Source: Plecoglossus altivelis (Eukaryota; Chordata; Actinopteri; Osmeriformes; Plecoglossidae). Taken from it: DNA of 64,000 bases. Both the position numbers and the translations under genes were made by a program. Numbering within the stretch: position 1 is the first letter of the stretch; every line of letters starts with the position of its first letter. This document shows, piece after piece, positions 36,701-47,379 of this stretch. The stretch lies in assembly GCA_036571765.1 (NCBI GenBank), contig BROE01000001.1:9819518-9883517 (forward strand), read 5' to 3'. Below the pieces are notes generated by a model, which saw nothing but the letters and a program-made list of their open reading frames with translations, had not been told where the DNA came from and ran no database searches.

Positions 36701-38905
36701 CTCCCTTTAATCCATAAAACAAAGGGCATGCTCTCAAGCTGCGTGGCAAATATGAGTGCTATTCAGAGACAAAGCCATCGTACAACCATCCCTGAATGGT
36801 ATCACTGAATAAGAAAAAGCAAGAAGCACACACACAAAAAGAGCACAGCCTTTGTTTCCCTTCCCCTTGTCCTTGCCCTGAAGAAAGCCAAGAGTACATT
36901 ACATTCACAGGGGACATTTTTATTGACAGGGATAATGCACATCATACTGTTTGTGTGCTCCCTGTCATTCAGGTCAATTTATTCTGGAAGTCCAAAGGAG
37001 GCAGCTGGGGCCTTCCACCCACGGTCAAGCCCCGGGCTCTCCAACTACCTCTCTCTGTAACCAGGCAGGACAAGGCTGGGGGGCCTGGTTTCTATGTGTG
37101 TGTGTGTGTGTGTGTGTTTCTAGATGGTAGTGTGTGAGGGTGTCTGGGGGGGTTTCAGAGTGCAGGGTCTCCAGGGGAGGGGGTTCATGTTGGCTTTGTG
37201 ACTTTAGATGCGAGTCCGTGCCTGGCTGACGCTGGCTGCTGGTGTCACTGGGATCACATCAGCCGTCAGGGCGCAGAAGCCAACAGACTGGGGGCCACAT
37301 GGAGCCCATCAGGTCCCTGTGATGTCCACACAGCAGTTGTCCCTCGGCTGTTGTCCCTGCAGCCACCATTCACACTGCTCCGAGCATTTACGGGGCCTTT
37401 TGCATGCCTGTCACACTTAGGCAGTGGGGCCGCTGGCTGGCTACTGTGTGTGCAGGCGTTCAAAGGCTGTCACAGGCTCAAGGTCCTGTGCCTCCCTCCT
37501 CCTCTCCTCTCGGAGTCTCCCCTCCTCCCCCCTTTACTCCCTCTTGCTGGTTTTGTTTCCTTTTTTTCTTCTCACTTTGAAAAGAGACAGTACTTTTTCA
37601 AGCAGGGGTCATATTTGAGGGAAGAAATGAATGTTCAAAAAACCATCATAATATGAATGAACTTTTTTTTCTTCTTTTTTTCCCCTCCCTTTACTCCGTT
37701 TTTTTGTTTGGTCAAAGAGAGGTAGACTGAGGAGAGGAGGGAGATGAAACTCATGGATTTGGAGTTTAAAGTCACGGGCCGTTAACTTTCCCAGTGACCA
37801 AGTGTAATCTACAAACCGGCCAGGGCCACAAACGTCTACCCAGATGACGCAAACATAATCCAGGGATTACGAGGGGGGTCAGAAACCCAACCAACGCAGC
37901 AGTTTCAGGGGGTAGCGTATGGAAGGCCAGAAAGAGCTGTACAGTTGGCAGAGGCTGTAATCCGTGTGGGCACTCTTCCATCTACCTTGGCACAGACGCA
38001 GTATCAACAGATGATCACCTCTCCGCCTGCGTGCACCATTACACCCGACACCCTCCAACCCCCATTCCCTGCCACGCCACCTCTCCCTGCCTCCCTTCCT
38101 CCTTAGCTTCCTCCTCCCTCCATGCCTGACCGATCATTACCCCTCTTCCCATGCACCACCAGAATCCGCCCGCTCCGTGGCCATCCGAGAGGAACCGCAT
38201 CCATTCTGAGAAAGAGACAGCAGCAGCCTGTGGTGGGTCAAACGAAGAGCAAGGTGGGGCTAGCTGACAGCCTTAACTCTGGCTCCACCATCTGCCACAG
38301 AGCAGAACTACGGCCTCTCCCAGCCCCCCGGCCGTGACTGCTCTCATTAGCCCCGGGGAGAACAAAGGGGCAGGATTTTCCTCATCAGCAGTCATCTGTC
38401 TCCATGGGACTCAGGCCCAGGGGTTTGGTGCAGCTCTCTGCTTCCTCCGCAGCGGCGGCTCATCTTATTGCTCTTCTGCCGCTCTCCTCCTCTCCTCTCT
38501 GCATGCGCTCGGTCCTACCTGTGCGAGGGCCCTCTGCTCGTAGTCCCGCAGCTGGTCACTCATGCACTCCATCTGAAGGGTCCTCTTCTGGAGCTCGGCC
38601 ACTAGTGCCTTCATCTGCTCTGTGTCGCTGACTGGCGATTCCATCCTCTCGCCACGTTTCATGTAGTACCTCTAAGGACACAGGGATGGTTGTGGGAGCA
38701 CATTATTTTTTGTTATTCGCCTGAGAGAAAACAACTCTACTGGCATGATGTCGCCAGCACGTATCTTACCTTAAAGCTGGCATTGATCACAGGTATCGCA
38801 TCGGCAAATTGTTGTTGGAAACTTTTGCGAAGAATTCGGACTTTCTGCGACAGAGGGTACATTATAGCAGAAAATAGAATTATGTTGCCTACTTGACAGG
38901 TGTGT

Positions 38906-38945
<40 letters not shown>

Positions 38946-39060
38946 GAGAGGCAGACAGAGAGAGACCCAGACAGAGAGAAAGAGAGAGAGGGGGGGTGAG
39001 AGGCAGGCAGAGAGAGACCCAGACAGAAGGAGAGAGGCAGAGAGAGAATCACAGACAGAC

Positions 39061-39111
<51 letters not shown>

Positions 39112-40712
39112 AAGGCAGAGAGAGACACACACACAGAGAAAGAGAGAGCGAGGGAGGGAGGGAGGGACAGAGAGAGAGAGAGAGAGAGAGAGACACACAC
39201 ACAGAGACACACAGAGAGACACACAGAGAGAAAGAGAGAGCGAAGGAGGGAGGGAGGGACAGATAGATAGAGAGTCTGGCATGTTTACCCCCTTGTGGTG
39301 ATTCTCCAGACTCTTGACCTTGTCATTGATTCGGGCATAGAGAGCCTCTGCCTCTTCCTGCAGTCTGGACTCATACTGGACCTTCATAAACTTCACTTTC
39401 ATCTCCACCTCTTTCTTCAAAGTTTCAATTTTCTGACAAAGAAAAAAAATGATGACTTGACATGAAAAACTAGGGGGGGTCAGGCAAAATAAAGGGTTTC
39501 ATTGAATGTGTCTTAAAAGATTGCAACTACAGTGCTCAGACAGGCAGTATTTTGAATGCAAAGACACACCCGTGTCTCTAGACTGACTGTACCAGGCAAG
39601 GCACTTGTGGAGCTTGCCTCTTTGTTGAGCGAGTATCACTTTCAAACTACAGAGGATGAATAGGCCCACTGCAGAGAGCCACTAGCCTGCCAATCAATTT
39701 GTTTAACTCTGCTGGAAAGGGCAGTCATTGCTGCTCCCTGCACACACTCTCTTCCTTTCCACAAAGACGCCATATGCCCTCACGGCAGGGGGGTCCGGGC
39801 TGATATAGGGGCCGGGCATTTAAGGGTGAAGTTATAGGAATTTCTAAACTAATGAGATGAAAGGGAATACAGAGTGAATTGAATCACTGAGCAAATCAAG
39901 TGGAGTGCTCAGTGTCACTCAATCTCACTGCACTTTCTCTGGAGCGATCAGGGAGATTTTGGATCACAATGGGAGCCTATAGGACAGTGTGGTTTGTTGT
40001 TGACAGAAAGTACTTTGTTGTTTATTTTGATCTCCTGGATATGGTAATTCGTAAACATAAAACGAACAATGTTGAAGTGGTACTTTGTTGAGCTGAAACG
40101 AGGCCTATCTGTTTGACAACCCACCTTCATAAGCTCAGTCGTGTCGCTGGAGAGCAAACTGATAGCGGGCAACTCTGAGACGTCAGTCTGGACACAAGCA
40201 TCTCTGCCAAAGAACCCAACTCGCAGCTGGTTCCCGATTGCAGACCTGCAGGATTGTCAAAATTGCAATATGGAGGACAGACAGCAGGAATGGAGGTGGC
40301 CAGATATCTAGGCTCATTTGAGTGTTAATTAACACGTAATGAAGACAACAAACTATAGCTACAACAACCCAGCAGTGCAAGTCCCATTCCAGAAACAGTT
40401 GCCAAATTGGATGAGTTAGGCTACCTACCTTGAGCTAAGTAGTTAGCCAACAAACTCCACGGCTGAGAACAGTCAGTCAGTGTACTGTCTCTACTACACT
40501 AATCGTGACTGTGCTGTAGCTAGCTAACGCGTTATCTTGGCTCAAATGAGCCAGAGAATTTAGTGCTAACGTTAGCTAGTCCGTCGTTACCTTTGAATTT
40601 CATCAACTTCTTTGGAAAATACTTTCTCTTCTTCTTCTTCTTCTTCTTCTTCTTCTGCTTCTCCTTCTTCTGCATGCATAAAATATTTTTGTTGTTTCTT
40701 AACCAGGTCCAT
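25608..40712 (-). CDS. c10orf67: C10orf67-like coiled-coil protein (spliced, minus strand)
   Basis: Function is not established. Thirteen minus-strand exons chain with exact phases from the ATG at 40712 to 29642, giving 438 codons. A terminal exon at 25608-25738 carries the stop. Exon 13 ends in phase 0 and the terminal exon enters in phase 1, so at least one exon between them is missing from this model. The N-terminus has ten consecutive glutamates. Exon 2 reads LRVGFFGRDACVQTDVSELP, which resembles, from memory, the DUF4709 region of C10orf67. The rest is heptad-like coiled coil rich in Glu, Lys and Gln, including FHAIKDEMFLRQTLQRQAAQ. The tail is acidic, then proline-rich. Position between ptf1a and kiaa1217 matches human 10p12. 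An X-box upstream suggests RFX control. The exon structure is solid; the name rests on synteny and recall. Confidence 0.8.
26574..26601. repeat. T14G14 homopolymer junction
   Basis: Fourteen T directly followed by fourteen G. It could be an assembly-sensitive site or the remnant of a repeat end. Confidence 0.85.
27703..27790. repeat. (CT)n microsatellite
   Basis: A pure CT run of about 40 bases followed by impure TCTCTCTGTCTATC units. Confidence 0.95.
29642..29729 (-). CDS. c10orf67: c10orf67 exon 13
   Basis: 88 bases: FHAIKDEMFLRQTLQRQAAQ then LQHASVSYT. Acceptor TCTACTAG, donor ACG|GTGAGG. It ends on a full codon. The next exon in phase 0 is not identified. Confidence 0.78.
29836..29901 (-). 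CDS. c10orf67: c10orf67 exon 12
   Basis: 66 bases: LQKELVRSNEAWEVKFEVLN then R. Acceptor CTTTAAAG, donor AG|GTATGG. One base enters and two leave a split codon, matching both neighbours. Confidence 0.77.
29988..30070 (-). CDS. c10orf67: c10orf67 exon 11
   Basis: 83 bases: VPKEDGDLIEQIEALKKTEN then TLRRETA. Acceptor GTTTCCAG. The donor AA|GTGCGA is weak, but the split lysine codon joins exactly to exon 12. Confidence 0.75.
30191..30310 (-). CDS. c10orf67: c10orf67 exon 10 (coiled coil)
   Basis: 40 codons in phase 0: KLAMEMQLQDKQQEEKERLK, then AEILAREGLLKAQAAEKQPV. Acceptor GTTTTAG. The donor region reads CCTGTGGTGAAG, so the splice could fall before or after one GTG. Both choices keep the frame. 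Confidence 0.78.
30311..32275 (-). other. c10orf67 intron
   Basis: Non-coding; includes a GA repeat at 31100-31152 and a CT-rich stretch near 31650-31780. No exon is supported. Confidence 0.6.
32276..32341 (-). CDS. c10orf67: c10orf67 exon 9
   Basis: 22 codons in phase 0: IKTMKQDLEKELKGVEESHK then NE. Acceptor TTTTTTCTACAG, donor GAG|GTAGGA. Length and phase match exon 8 exactly. Confidence 0.78.
32342..34937 (-). other. c10orf67 intron
   Basis: Non-coding, AT-rich 2.6 kb. Scattered open frames (such as 32921-33338) have no homology I recognise and no splice context. Confidence 0.6.
34938..35003 (-). CDS. c10orf67: c10orf67 exon 8
   Basis: 22 codons in phase 0: MSNDCEQLKAQISLEKENAR then RK. 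Acceptor TTCAATTTTAG, donor AAG|GTAAGC. Confidence 0.78.
35126..35184 (-). CDS. c10orf67: c10orf67 exon 7
   Basis: 59 bases. It completes the split aspartate codon and reads YMIKKLKANAAKDKVTMQK. Acceptor TTTTTTGTTGCAG, donor AAG|GTATTT. Confidence 0.8.
35185..36314 (-). other. c10orf67 intron
   Basis: Non-coding; contains a G-rich repeat at 35228-35284. Nothing else is recognised. Confidence 0.6.
35228..35284. repeat. G-rich tandem repeat
   Basis: Repeated GGGGGGTGGTGGGG units separated by CA or TA, with several G runs of four or more on the plus strand. Confidence 0.85.
36315..36465 (-). CDS. c10orf67: c10orf67 exon 6 (coiled coil)
   Basis: 151 bases: INSDQLVEDAEKDWLRSETE, then RLKDGLDAAQQHMEDVLASL and DAKEQQLEEQ. 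It ends one base into an aspartate codon at donor G|GTACGA. A second AG ten bases into the exon is a possible alternative acceptor. Confidence 0.8.
36466..38518 (-). other. c10orf67 intron
   Basis: Non-coding; begins with a CA-rich tract (36478-36682), has a GT repeat (37099-37118) and T-rich runs near 37560-37710. No exon is supported. Confidence 0.6.
38519..38671 (-). CDS. c10orf67: c10orf67 exon 5 (coiled coil)
   Basis: 51 codons in phase 0: RYYMKRGERMESPVSDTEQM, then KALVAELQKRTLQMECMSDQ and LRDYEQRALAQ. Acceptor GTCCTTAG, donor CAG|GTAGGA. Confidence 0.82.
38770..38844 (-). CDS. c10orf67: c10orf67 exon 4
   Basis: 25 codons in phase 0: KVRILRKSFQQQFADAIPVI then NASFK. Acceptor CTGTCGCAG, donor AAG|GTAAGA. 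Confidence 0.8.
38911..39274. repeat. GA-rich repeat tract in a c10orf67 intron
   Basis: About 360 bases of GAGAGA with CAGA and ACACAC interruptions between exons 4 and 3 of the minus-strand gene. Confidence 0.92.
39289..39432 (-). CDS. c10orf67: c10orf67 exon 3 (coiled coil)
   Basis: 48 codons, phase 0 at both ends. It runs KIETLKKEVEMKVKFMKVQY, then ESRLQEEAEALYARINDKVK and SLENHHKG. Acceptor TTTGTCAG, donor GGG|GTAAAC. The adjoining intron is a GA-rich repeat of about 360 bases. Confidence 0.82.
39433..40124 (-). other. c10orf67 intron
   Basis: About 0.7 kb without recognisable coding or repeat content. Confidence 0.6.
40125..40245 (-). CDS. c10orf67: c10orf67 exon 2 (DUF4709-like)
   Basis: 121 bases, acceptor CCTGCAG, donor AAG|GTGGGT. 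It encodes SAIGNQLRVGFFGRDACVQT and DVSELPAISLLSSDTTELMK. The V-Q-T-D-x-S-E-L pattern is the most family-specific stretch of the protein. Confidence 0.82.
40591..40712 (-). CDS. c10orf67: c10orf67 exon 1 with start codon and poly-Glu
   Basis: ATG at 40712 in good context (ATCATGG). It encodes MDLVKKQQKYFMHAEEGEA, ten glutamates (nine GAA and one GAG), then KVFSKEVDEIQ. Donor G|GTAACG. It ends with two bases of an arginine codon. Confidence 0.8.
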
Positions 40713-40786
40713 GATTTTAGGTGTCAGAATAAAACTTTGATAAAGCAAATAATTTTGTTGTGCAGTGTTTGCTACATGGTGGCAAA

Positions 40787-40800
40787 GTTGCTATGACAAC
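40787..40800 (-). promoter_or_regulatory. c10orf67: RFX X-box motif upstream of c10orf67
   Basis: The plus strand reads GTTGCTATGACAAC, 12 of 14 positions identical to the ideal RFX palindrome GTTGCCATGGCAAC, with a two-base spacer. It lies 75 bases upstream of the c10orf67 start codon, the usual distance for X-boxes of ciliary genes. The motif is plain in the sequence; its use by RFX factors is inferred. Confidence 0.65.
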
Positions 40801-43699
40801 TTGGACACAATTATTAAGCACGCAGCATTGAGCTTGACTGAGAGTTCATGTGACTGCATGCAGGCGGATCTGAACGAACATATTTAAACATATGGATTAA
40901 TAAAAACCAACTGTAGGAATGCATTAGGTCGAGCCGAGTTTTGCATATCACATTACTTGCTAAAATGGGTAATTTTTGGTTATACTCAAGATTTTAAAAA
41001 TCCTTAGCTAGTTTATATTCATGGCATAGTGTCAAATGGCATCTTTTAGTTTCTTTAGGCATCATTTTCTGTACTCACGTGAAAGCTCCCACAAGATTAA
41101 ACTAAATTAATGTTTTTGTTTAATGTGAAGTATTATACCCAGCCTAATATAATTATTTTTTGTATCCTTGTATTCAACAAGGATTTATGTCGTCAACTGG
41201 GCTATTTTGAATGGGCAAGCATAGTTGCATATGACTGATCATTTTATTGGGATTTCAGTTATACAAATTCAATTTGGATTAGTGAAATAAAGCCAATTAC
41301 ATTTTAACCTATACCCACATTGAACTCGAGGGATTGGGGATTAGTGAAAATGGTTTATCTCCTAAAAACCATCGCTTTTACATCTGTGGTTCACTTTGAT
41401 GCCTCTGATAATCACAAGGCTGTTCTCACATAACATAGCTACCGACAAAAAAAAACTATTAGGCTAACATTGTTTTTAATCTCCCAAAGACTCTGTCTAA
41501 ATAACATAATCTCTGTGAGTCTGAGCAACATAATCCTTCAATCGGAAATGTATTCCTCCCCTAGATGGTAAAGTCCCATCCATAGCCAGCCAGTTAAAGA
41601 AACAGCCTCTCGGTATGTCCCCTCCCTCTCCTCTCCCGTAGCGTAGCTTCTACTGTACGAGTCTGCCCTCGGGCCCACACAATATGGCACTTTTAATTAA
41701 TCAAACAGTTTAGTCTCTCCAGCCAAATAATGTAGGATAATGGCTGTTGTTTTGTCATTTTTACTTGGTTAGTAGTCATCTTATATTTGAGTGGCCCAGT
41801 ATATGTGGTTGCTTGCTAAATGTTTTAGACCACTGAGATTGACAGCTGTGTGGTTTAAAAATAGAGACAAACTGGAGATCAATACGTCATGTGTCAACAG
41901 ACATCTTGGAGACAACCGCTAAGAAGGGGTAGAGTGTGGTGGGGGGTGGGGTGATTCCAACATCAATTCTGCCGCAGAATCATGGAGCACATGGAGCAAT
42001 ATTAGTTAATATTGTTTTAATCTGCATAATACGTATTTGTATTTTAAGTGTAGAATGCTTGTTTATTTTGTGTTGACATGTATTGTTTTAAAGGGCCTAT
42101 TTCCAATAAGTATAAACTTGTCGGAGTTCATATTCGTTTTAGCCGCACTGGCAAAGAACAATAGACCATCTGCGGCCATGAACAATGATGTCACCGTGTT
42201 AGTAAAGAGCGGAGAGGCTAGGGTCTCCGTTCAGAGGTACAGGTTAACGACGGTCATGCCTAAAACAACTTACCTTACCCGCCTATTAAAACGGCTATTA
42301 GTTTCACACTTAAGCCAGTGACTGCATATAATTGCAAATAAATTAGGGAGGGGGGAGGAGTATTGTAAGTGTAATCCGTGCCTGCTTGACATTCCATTGT
42401 GTTCCGGCATTTTTTAATGTAATGCCATCATTTATTAATGTTCCTTGCAGGCCTCCTACAGTAGAGGAGGTTGGTGAGCTATCAGTCTGATCGGATGCGT
42501 TTATTGTGACATCTCTGCCCAACCATAATGCAACAGTGTAAGGATCTAGTCTAAACCGTGAGTGTCCTGATAGAGTCATTAGAATGGCTGTTGAAAGGGA
42601 AATCCAAAGACATTGTGATGCTGTTGACACTAATTGATCAGATTTTTTCCTGTGTCATTCAAAGGAACGTCTGAGGGGGCCTTGCTGGCATCACTAACCA
42701 GCATTAATACAAAATGACAGGTTAAAGACTATCATAAAGTTGTGGATTGATCCCCATCCTTTAACAAGCTATGAAGTAAATGGATCAAAACGGCATTTCA
42801 ACACATGGCATTGTTATTGAAGTATATCTATGAATGCAGGGTTGCATTAATGCATACCAAAATCATGAATAAGCGGTGTTCATAACAAAATGCTTTTCAT
42901 TGCTTGCCATGCGTGCTATTTTAAAATAGCCATGTCATGGATGATTCATATTTTCTCAAGTTCCTGCTGCACAGATGAACAGACAAGTGTATCGATGTAG
43001 AATACATTATATCGCCACCTAGTGTTCCAAGACAGTAATACTCAATCAAGAAAATAAAAAGAAGGCGATCATCAGTTGAAACCTTTGCGAGGTCCAAATG
43101 CAATACGAGGAAACGATCGAGGTATTGATAATGGCATGAGTATACTTAGTCTCATTACACATCTCATTTCTATCTGACTGGACTTAATCTAATCTAATTT
43201 TACTTGTTTGTTCACTGATTGTTCATTCCATGCCTTCCATGCATTTTTTTTAAATCGGTATAGCAATAGAGAACACCAGGGTTTGATTATGGTAGGTCCT
43301 GTGGAAAATCAGATTAACAACGCTGTGTTTTAATCAGGCTAGACCCATATGGGCATGGAGCCAATTATTAATGAAAGCTATGACAAAAACACATCTTGTC
43401 ACATTTTCAAATGGACAATGTGTACTGAGAAACAAAATTGCAACGTTATTGTAATATCGCTTATCTTTCCTTTTCGATTCCAAAGTAGAGTAAAAGTTGA
43501 CACCCTAAATTATGTGTGTGCGTTCAAACAGGAAGAGGGCAGGCTTGCTGAAATCCCTAAATACCCCTCAAAGTAGATTAGGTCCCTGGCATCACATGAC
43601 TCAGTCATTGAGTGGCGGCTAAAGCCCCCCAGCAGGCGACTTGTCAACAGGAACGGGACAAGGGAGTCAGCATATTAACCCCACGGCCCCATGGGAGCT

Positions 43700-43749
<50 letters not shown>

Positions 43750-46700
43750 ACACACGCATATATACACACAGAGAGGAGAGAGAGAGAAGGCCAGATTGGG
43801 TGGAAACACGTCAACACAAAGCTCTTCCACAGGCTCCACCCACTGCCAGTCAGCCCACACAGTGACAATAACATAAATAGAGGACACAGAGGGGCAGCAA
43901 CTTTTGGGGGCCAAATGGCGTCCCATACTGATGTTTATGATTTAAGCCCCCTCTGTCGTATGCAAATAAACAAAGTAATTAATCAGTGCGAGGTATGGGG
44001 GATACTTTGAGCTGTAATCTGGCATATGGTTTATTAATGGGAGAAAGGGAGTAACAGCCTTAAGGGGTAACCGGATCATACAAATCAGCAGTGCTTGAAT
44101 TGCATCATATGTCTCAAATGGGGTTTTCCTTCTGTTTTGCTCTGTGGAAAGCAAACTTCATTAACCTGACATTATCTAATATACATGTAACTAGTTTAGA
44201 GGCATTTGAGTGAAGCAGAGTCTGTTCAAAAGGAAAGTAGTGTGTTTCTACAAGGGTTGCTTTAAATTAAAAACCACACTGGTTGGGCTGTTCTTGATGT
44301 TATCGAATGGATGTTCATACGATACTGATTCAGAAAATGTAGTGCACAGCAATATTATTCGGTTTTCCCAAATTATATTTTCCTTTCTGACCACATGAGG
44401 GCCTCAGAGAGAGGCATTTCAGAGCACCTCCACACCAAGAACAGTCTTTCTGATCTCCCTGATACTATAAGGAAAATATATCTTCTGAAACAACGTTTTG
44501 TTTGTTATGAAGATAGATTTACGGAAGACCATGAATACATCTAGTGAGCTGCCAGTGGCTGTTCAAAAACAGCCCTGTACAACACATGAAGGTGTGGTCC
44601 GGAAAATCACAAAGTTGCGATGTCGTGTTAACACCTGTCATTGACCATTAGCTATATAAAAGACACGCTCATACCAGGCAGTAAAGTGCAGACATGCTTT
44701 GACCGCAGCCATCCCATATTGTACCCAAAGTAAGCTTCTGGAACGGTTGTGTTGTGATTGGTACCAAATTCCAGCACCAGGTATTTTCAAATGTTCTCGT
44801 TTTTTTCCACTCGCATGGGGAAAAAAATGAAGCAAATGAAAAACAGCAATTCTTCTCAGCAGGAGCTTGTGTGCCAACCTAATATTGGTCACAGTGGCCG
44901 TGCCAGATTCAGTCCCCCTTACTAGGAGATCAGGTAATGGCCCTATGTGCCATGCTCATGTCATCCTAGCCTAGATGTTGCGGTGAGGGAAACCCCCTTG
45001 GCCAGCCAAGACCATCCTCCGGTCACGGAAAAAGTAGAGCGAGAGGGAACGAGAATGAGCGAGAGAGACGGAGATAGGGCGGAGAGAGAGAGTTAAGAAG
45101 GGAGGGTGTGTGTGGCCGAAAATAACCCTTCCCCATTAAAGCCATTTTATTCTTGTGCCTCAGAGAGGCATGACAGCAGAAACGCGTTGCCTTTCTCTGG
45201 AAACACATGGTGACTGAGGGAGATATTTTTGGCCATTTGCTGGCACATTGGGCCCTGTGTCAAACAGTTTCATGATATGGAATTCAAAGCCAGTGATCAT
45301 AATCATTATGATGATAATTAAATGCCCCATAAACTTGTATGGCTCTATCTTGCCTTGGTGGGCACACTGGCGTCATTTTGACTCAGTGAAACCGGACTCA
45401 TAAACGAATCTGTCACAAGTTATTCGACAGTGTTTTCCCCGAATGAGTTGATTGTGAGATAATTATGTTATTTCAACACATTTGTGTTGCTTCAGCTGGA
45501 CCTGGGTTTAAATGCCAGCACAGAGAGGCATTGAGATGATTGATTGGGGCTGGAAGTCATAGATCAGAACTGAATAGAGAGCGTTTAGTATAATTCTGTT
45601 GTCTCCTACTCACCAGTAGCTTCAGTGTGAAGTTCCCCAATTAACTGGAAAACCTCAAAGTGATCTCGGAGTTTCAAACATCCCATCCATCCCATGCCAC
45701 TCTTCTAACCGTCCAGCCCTCTCTTTTATAGTATGTGATTGAATTGGGTCAGTTAACTAAGAGGCGTTCAGAGCCTCTGCATGTCTGTAATGTAGATGAT
45801 TTGGTTTAACGGTAAGGGGTCCAGAGTGCAGAGAACACAGGAGAGTTCACGGTACTGTACTGTACATGGCTCTGGTCTGCTGGGAGCTTGAACGGTGCTT
45901 GACCCTTTGATGTTTCTTCGTGCTAGTTTTCTTAGTTTGGACCATTAGTCTAAGCTTGTTATGGGTCAGTGAAGTACAGTGGTGTGTGGTTTCAACAGTC
46001 CTTGCCAGAAAGACAAAATATGTTTTTTTGTTAATCACCAAGCTCCCCTAATGCGCTGACATATGGCAAATTTAGACATCAAATGTCCAGTCTGGTCTAT
46101 CTGCCTGTCTGGCTATGTGTCTGCCTGTCTGTCTGTCTGCCTGTCTTTCTGTCTACCAGATCTCCCTCCCACCCTCCCTCCCTGTCAGTGTATGCAGGAC
46201 AACTGTTCCCTGATCATCACCATGGCTCTGCCTAGAGCTTTAGACCATTTATACTGTCTGTGTAAACATACACTACTCTCTCAGATTAGCTTGGTGTTAG
46301 ACCCTGGCTGCAACCAGTGGACATTAGAGTAGATTAGGGGTCCTTGACACACCAGCGGTGGATGATCCTGGGATCATTTACTGGAGGCATGTGATGAGAT
46401 TACTGGGAGAGAGAGTAAAAGAGAGAGAGATAGAGAAAGAGAGACAGAGAGAGACAGAGAGAGAGACGGAGAAAGAGAGAGTGAATGTATGTGAAACGGA
46501 GCAAGGGAAAGCAAGTTTGTGAATGAGAGAGGTCTGAATGAAATAAGGAGACTGTGTTACAGGGTGAGAGAGAAAAGCAGCACATTCACGTGTACAATCC
46601 ACACACGGAGAGAGAGGGGGATAGAGAGAGAGAGAGAGAGAGAGGACAGTGACAGCACAGAGGGACTGGTGAGACTTGTGACTCCCCTCATGTAGGCTGG
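40801..46700. other. intergenic between c10orf67 and kiaa1217 promoters
   Basis: The two genes are divergently transcribed from the two sides of this AT-rich interval. I see no exon of an OTUD1-like gene, which sits between them in human. Repeats include a CA run (43700-43756) and GA tracts (46408-46500, 46623-46644). Confidence 0.5.
43700..43756. repeat. (CA)n microsatellite
   Basis: Nearly pure CA run with one CT interruption. Confidence 0.95.
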
Positions 46701-46739
46701 CAGGCTGAGTCGTCGTTCGGCATCACAGCAGCGCGGCAG

Positions 46740-47147
46740 CTCAGCAGCAGCAGCGTACAGCAGAGTGAACACGTGGATCCACTTCCAGCTGATCATCCAA
46801 CACTACCGCTGCTCACAGGGCACAGGGCTTCACACACACGCAGACCGTCTCCCTTGCCTGCACAGAAGGACCAGAGACCAGAGACCACATCTGCCTGTTG
46901 ACCAGACAGACCACAGCCTCCGTGCGCACAAACTACTGTGCCTAGAGCAGGAGTTTGCTTACGGCAAACACCGAGAGATTTGTAGATTTGTTCGTGAGGG
47001 CGAACAAGAGTAGAGAGTGAGAGAAAGGGGAGCAGTGAGACATAGACTTAGAGAGAAAGGCGCAGAACTCGGAGGTTGGAAGAGACAGGAGGAAATACTG
47101 ACAACAATCTGGAGTACCTAAGCGGAGCTCTTCTCGGCGCTGGGAAG
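46740..47147 (+). other. kiaa1217: probable kiaa1217 5' untranslated region
   Basis: Sequence between the GA repeats and the start codon, with a short AGC repeat near 46743. The true transcription start is not visible, and part of this could be promoter. Confidence 0.35.
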
Positions 47148-47379
47148 ATGTCCAAGTCCTCCCGGCTAGGCAGGCCCTCCTCGGGGGGGTCCAAGCAGGG
47201 TCCTGTGAGGAAGGAGCTCCAGGGGAACCGTTCCTGCATGCTGAGGGTGGGAGAGAGGCTGATGAGGGCCGGCAGCGAAGGGAATCTGGTGAGAGCCCAG
47301 AGTGTCCAGCAGAATCAGCACCGACAACCCCAGGAGGGGAGAGGGATGTCCCTGCAGACTGCCTCCAACTCAGCCAAAG
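47148..47379 (+). CDS. kiaa1217: kiaa1217 exon 1 (coding part)
   Basis: The ATG at 47148 (context AAGATGT) is the first Met after an in-frame TAG at about 47049-47051. It encodes MSKSSRLGRPSSGGSKQGPV, then RKELQGNRSCMLRVGERLMR and AGSEGNLVRAQS, to SNSAK. Donor G|GTAGGT leaves one base of a glutamate codon that joins exon 2. The N-terminus is basic and serine-rich and differs from the human isoform start I recall (MEENESQK). Confidence 0.8.

Noticed and set aside
38771..39270. Long Ser/Leu or Arg/Glu repeat frames on both strands.
   Set aside because: They come from the GA-rich repeat between two real c10orf67 exons.
47076..47147. N-terminal extension of kiaa1217 in frame upstream of the ATG at 47148.
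   Set aside because: There is no ATG in the stretch and an in-frame TAG lies just upstream, so translation should start at 47148.
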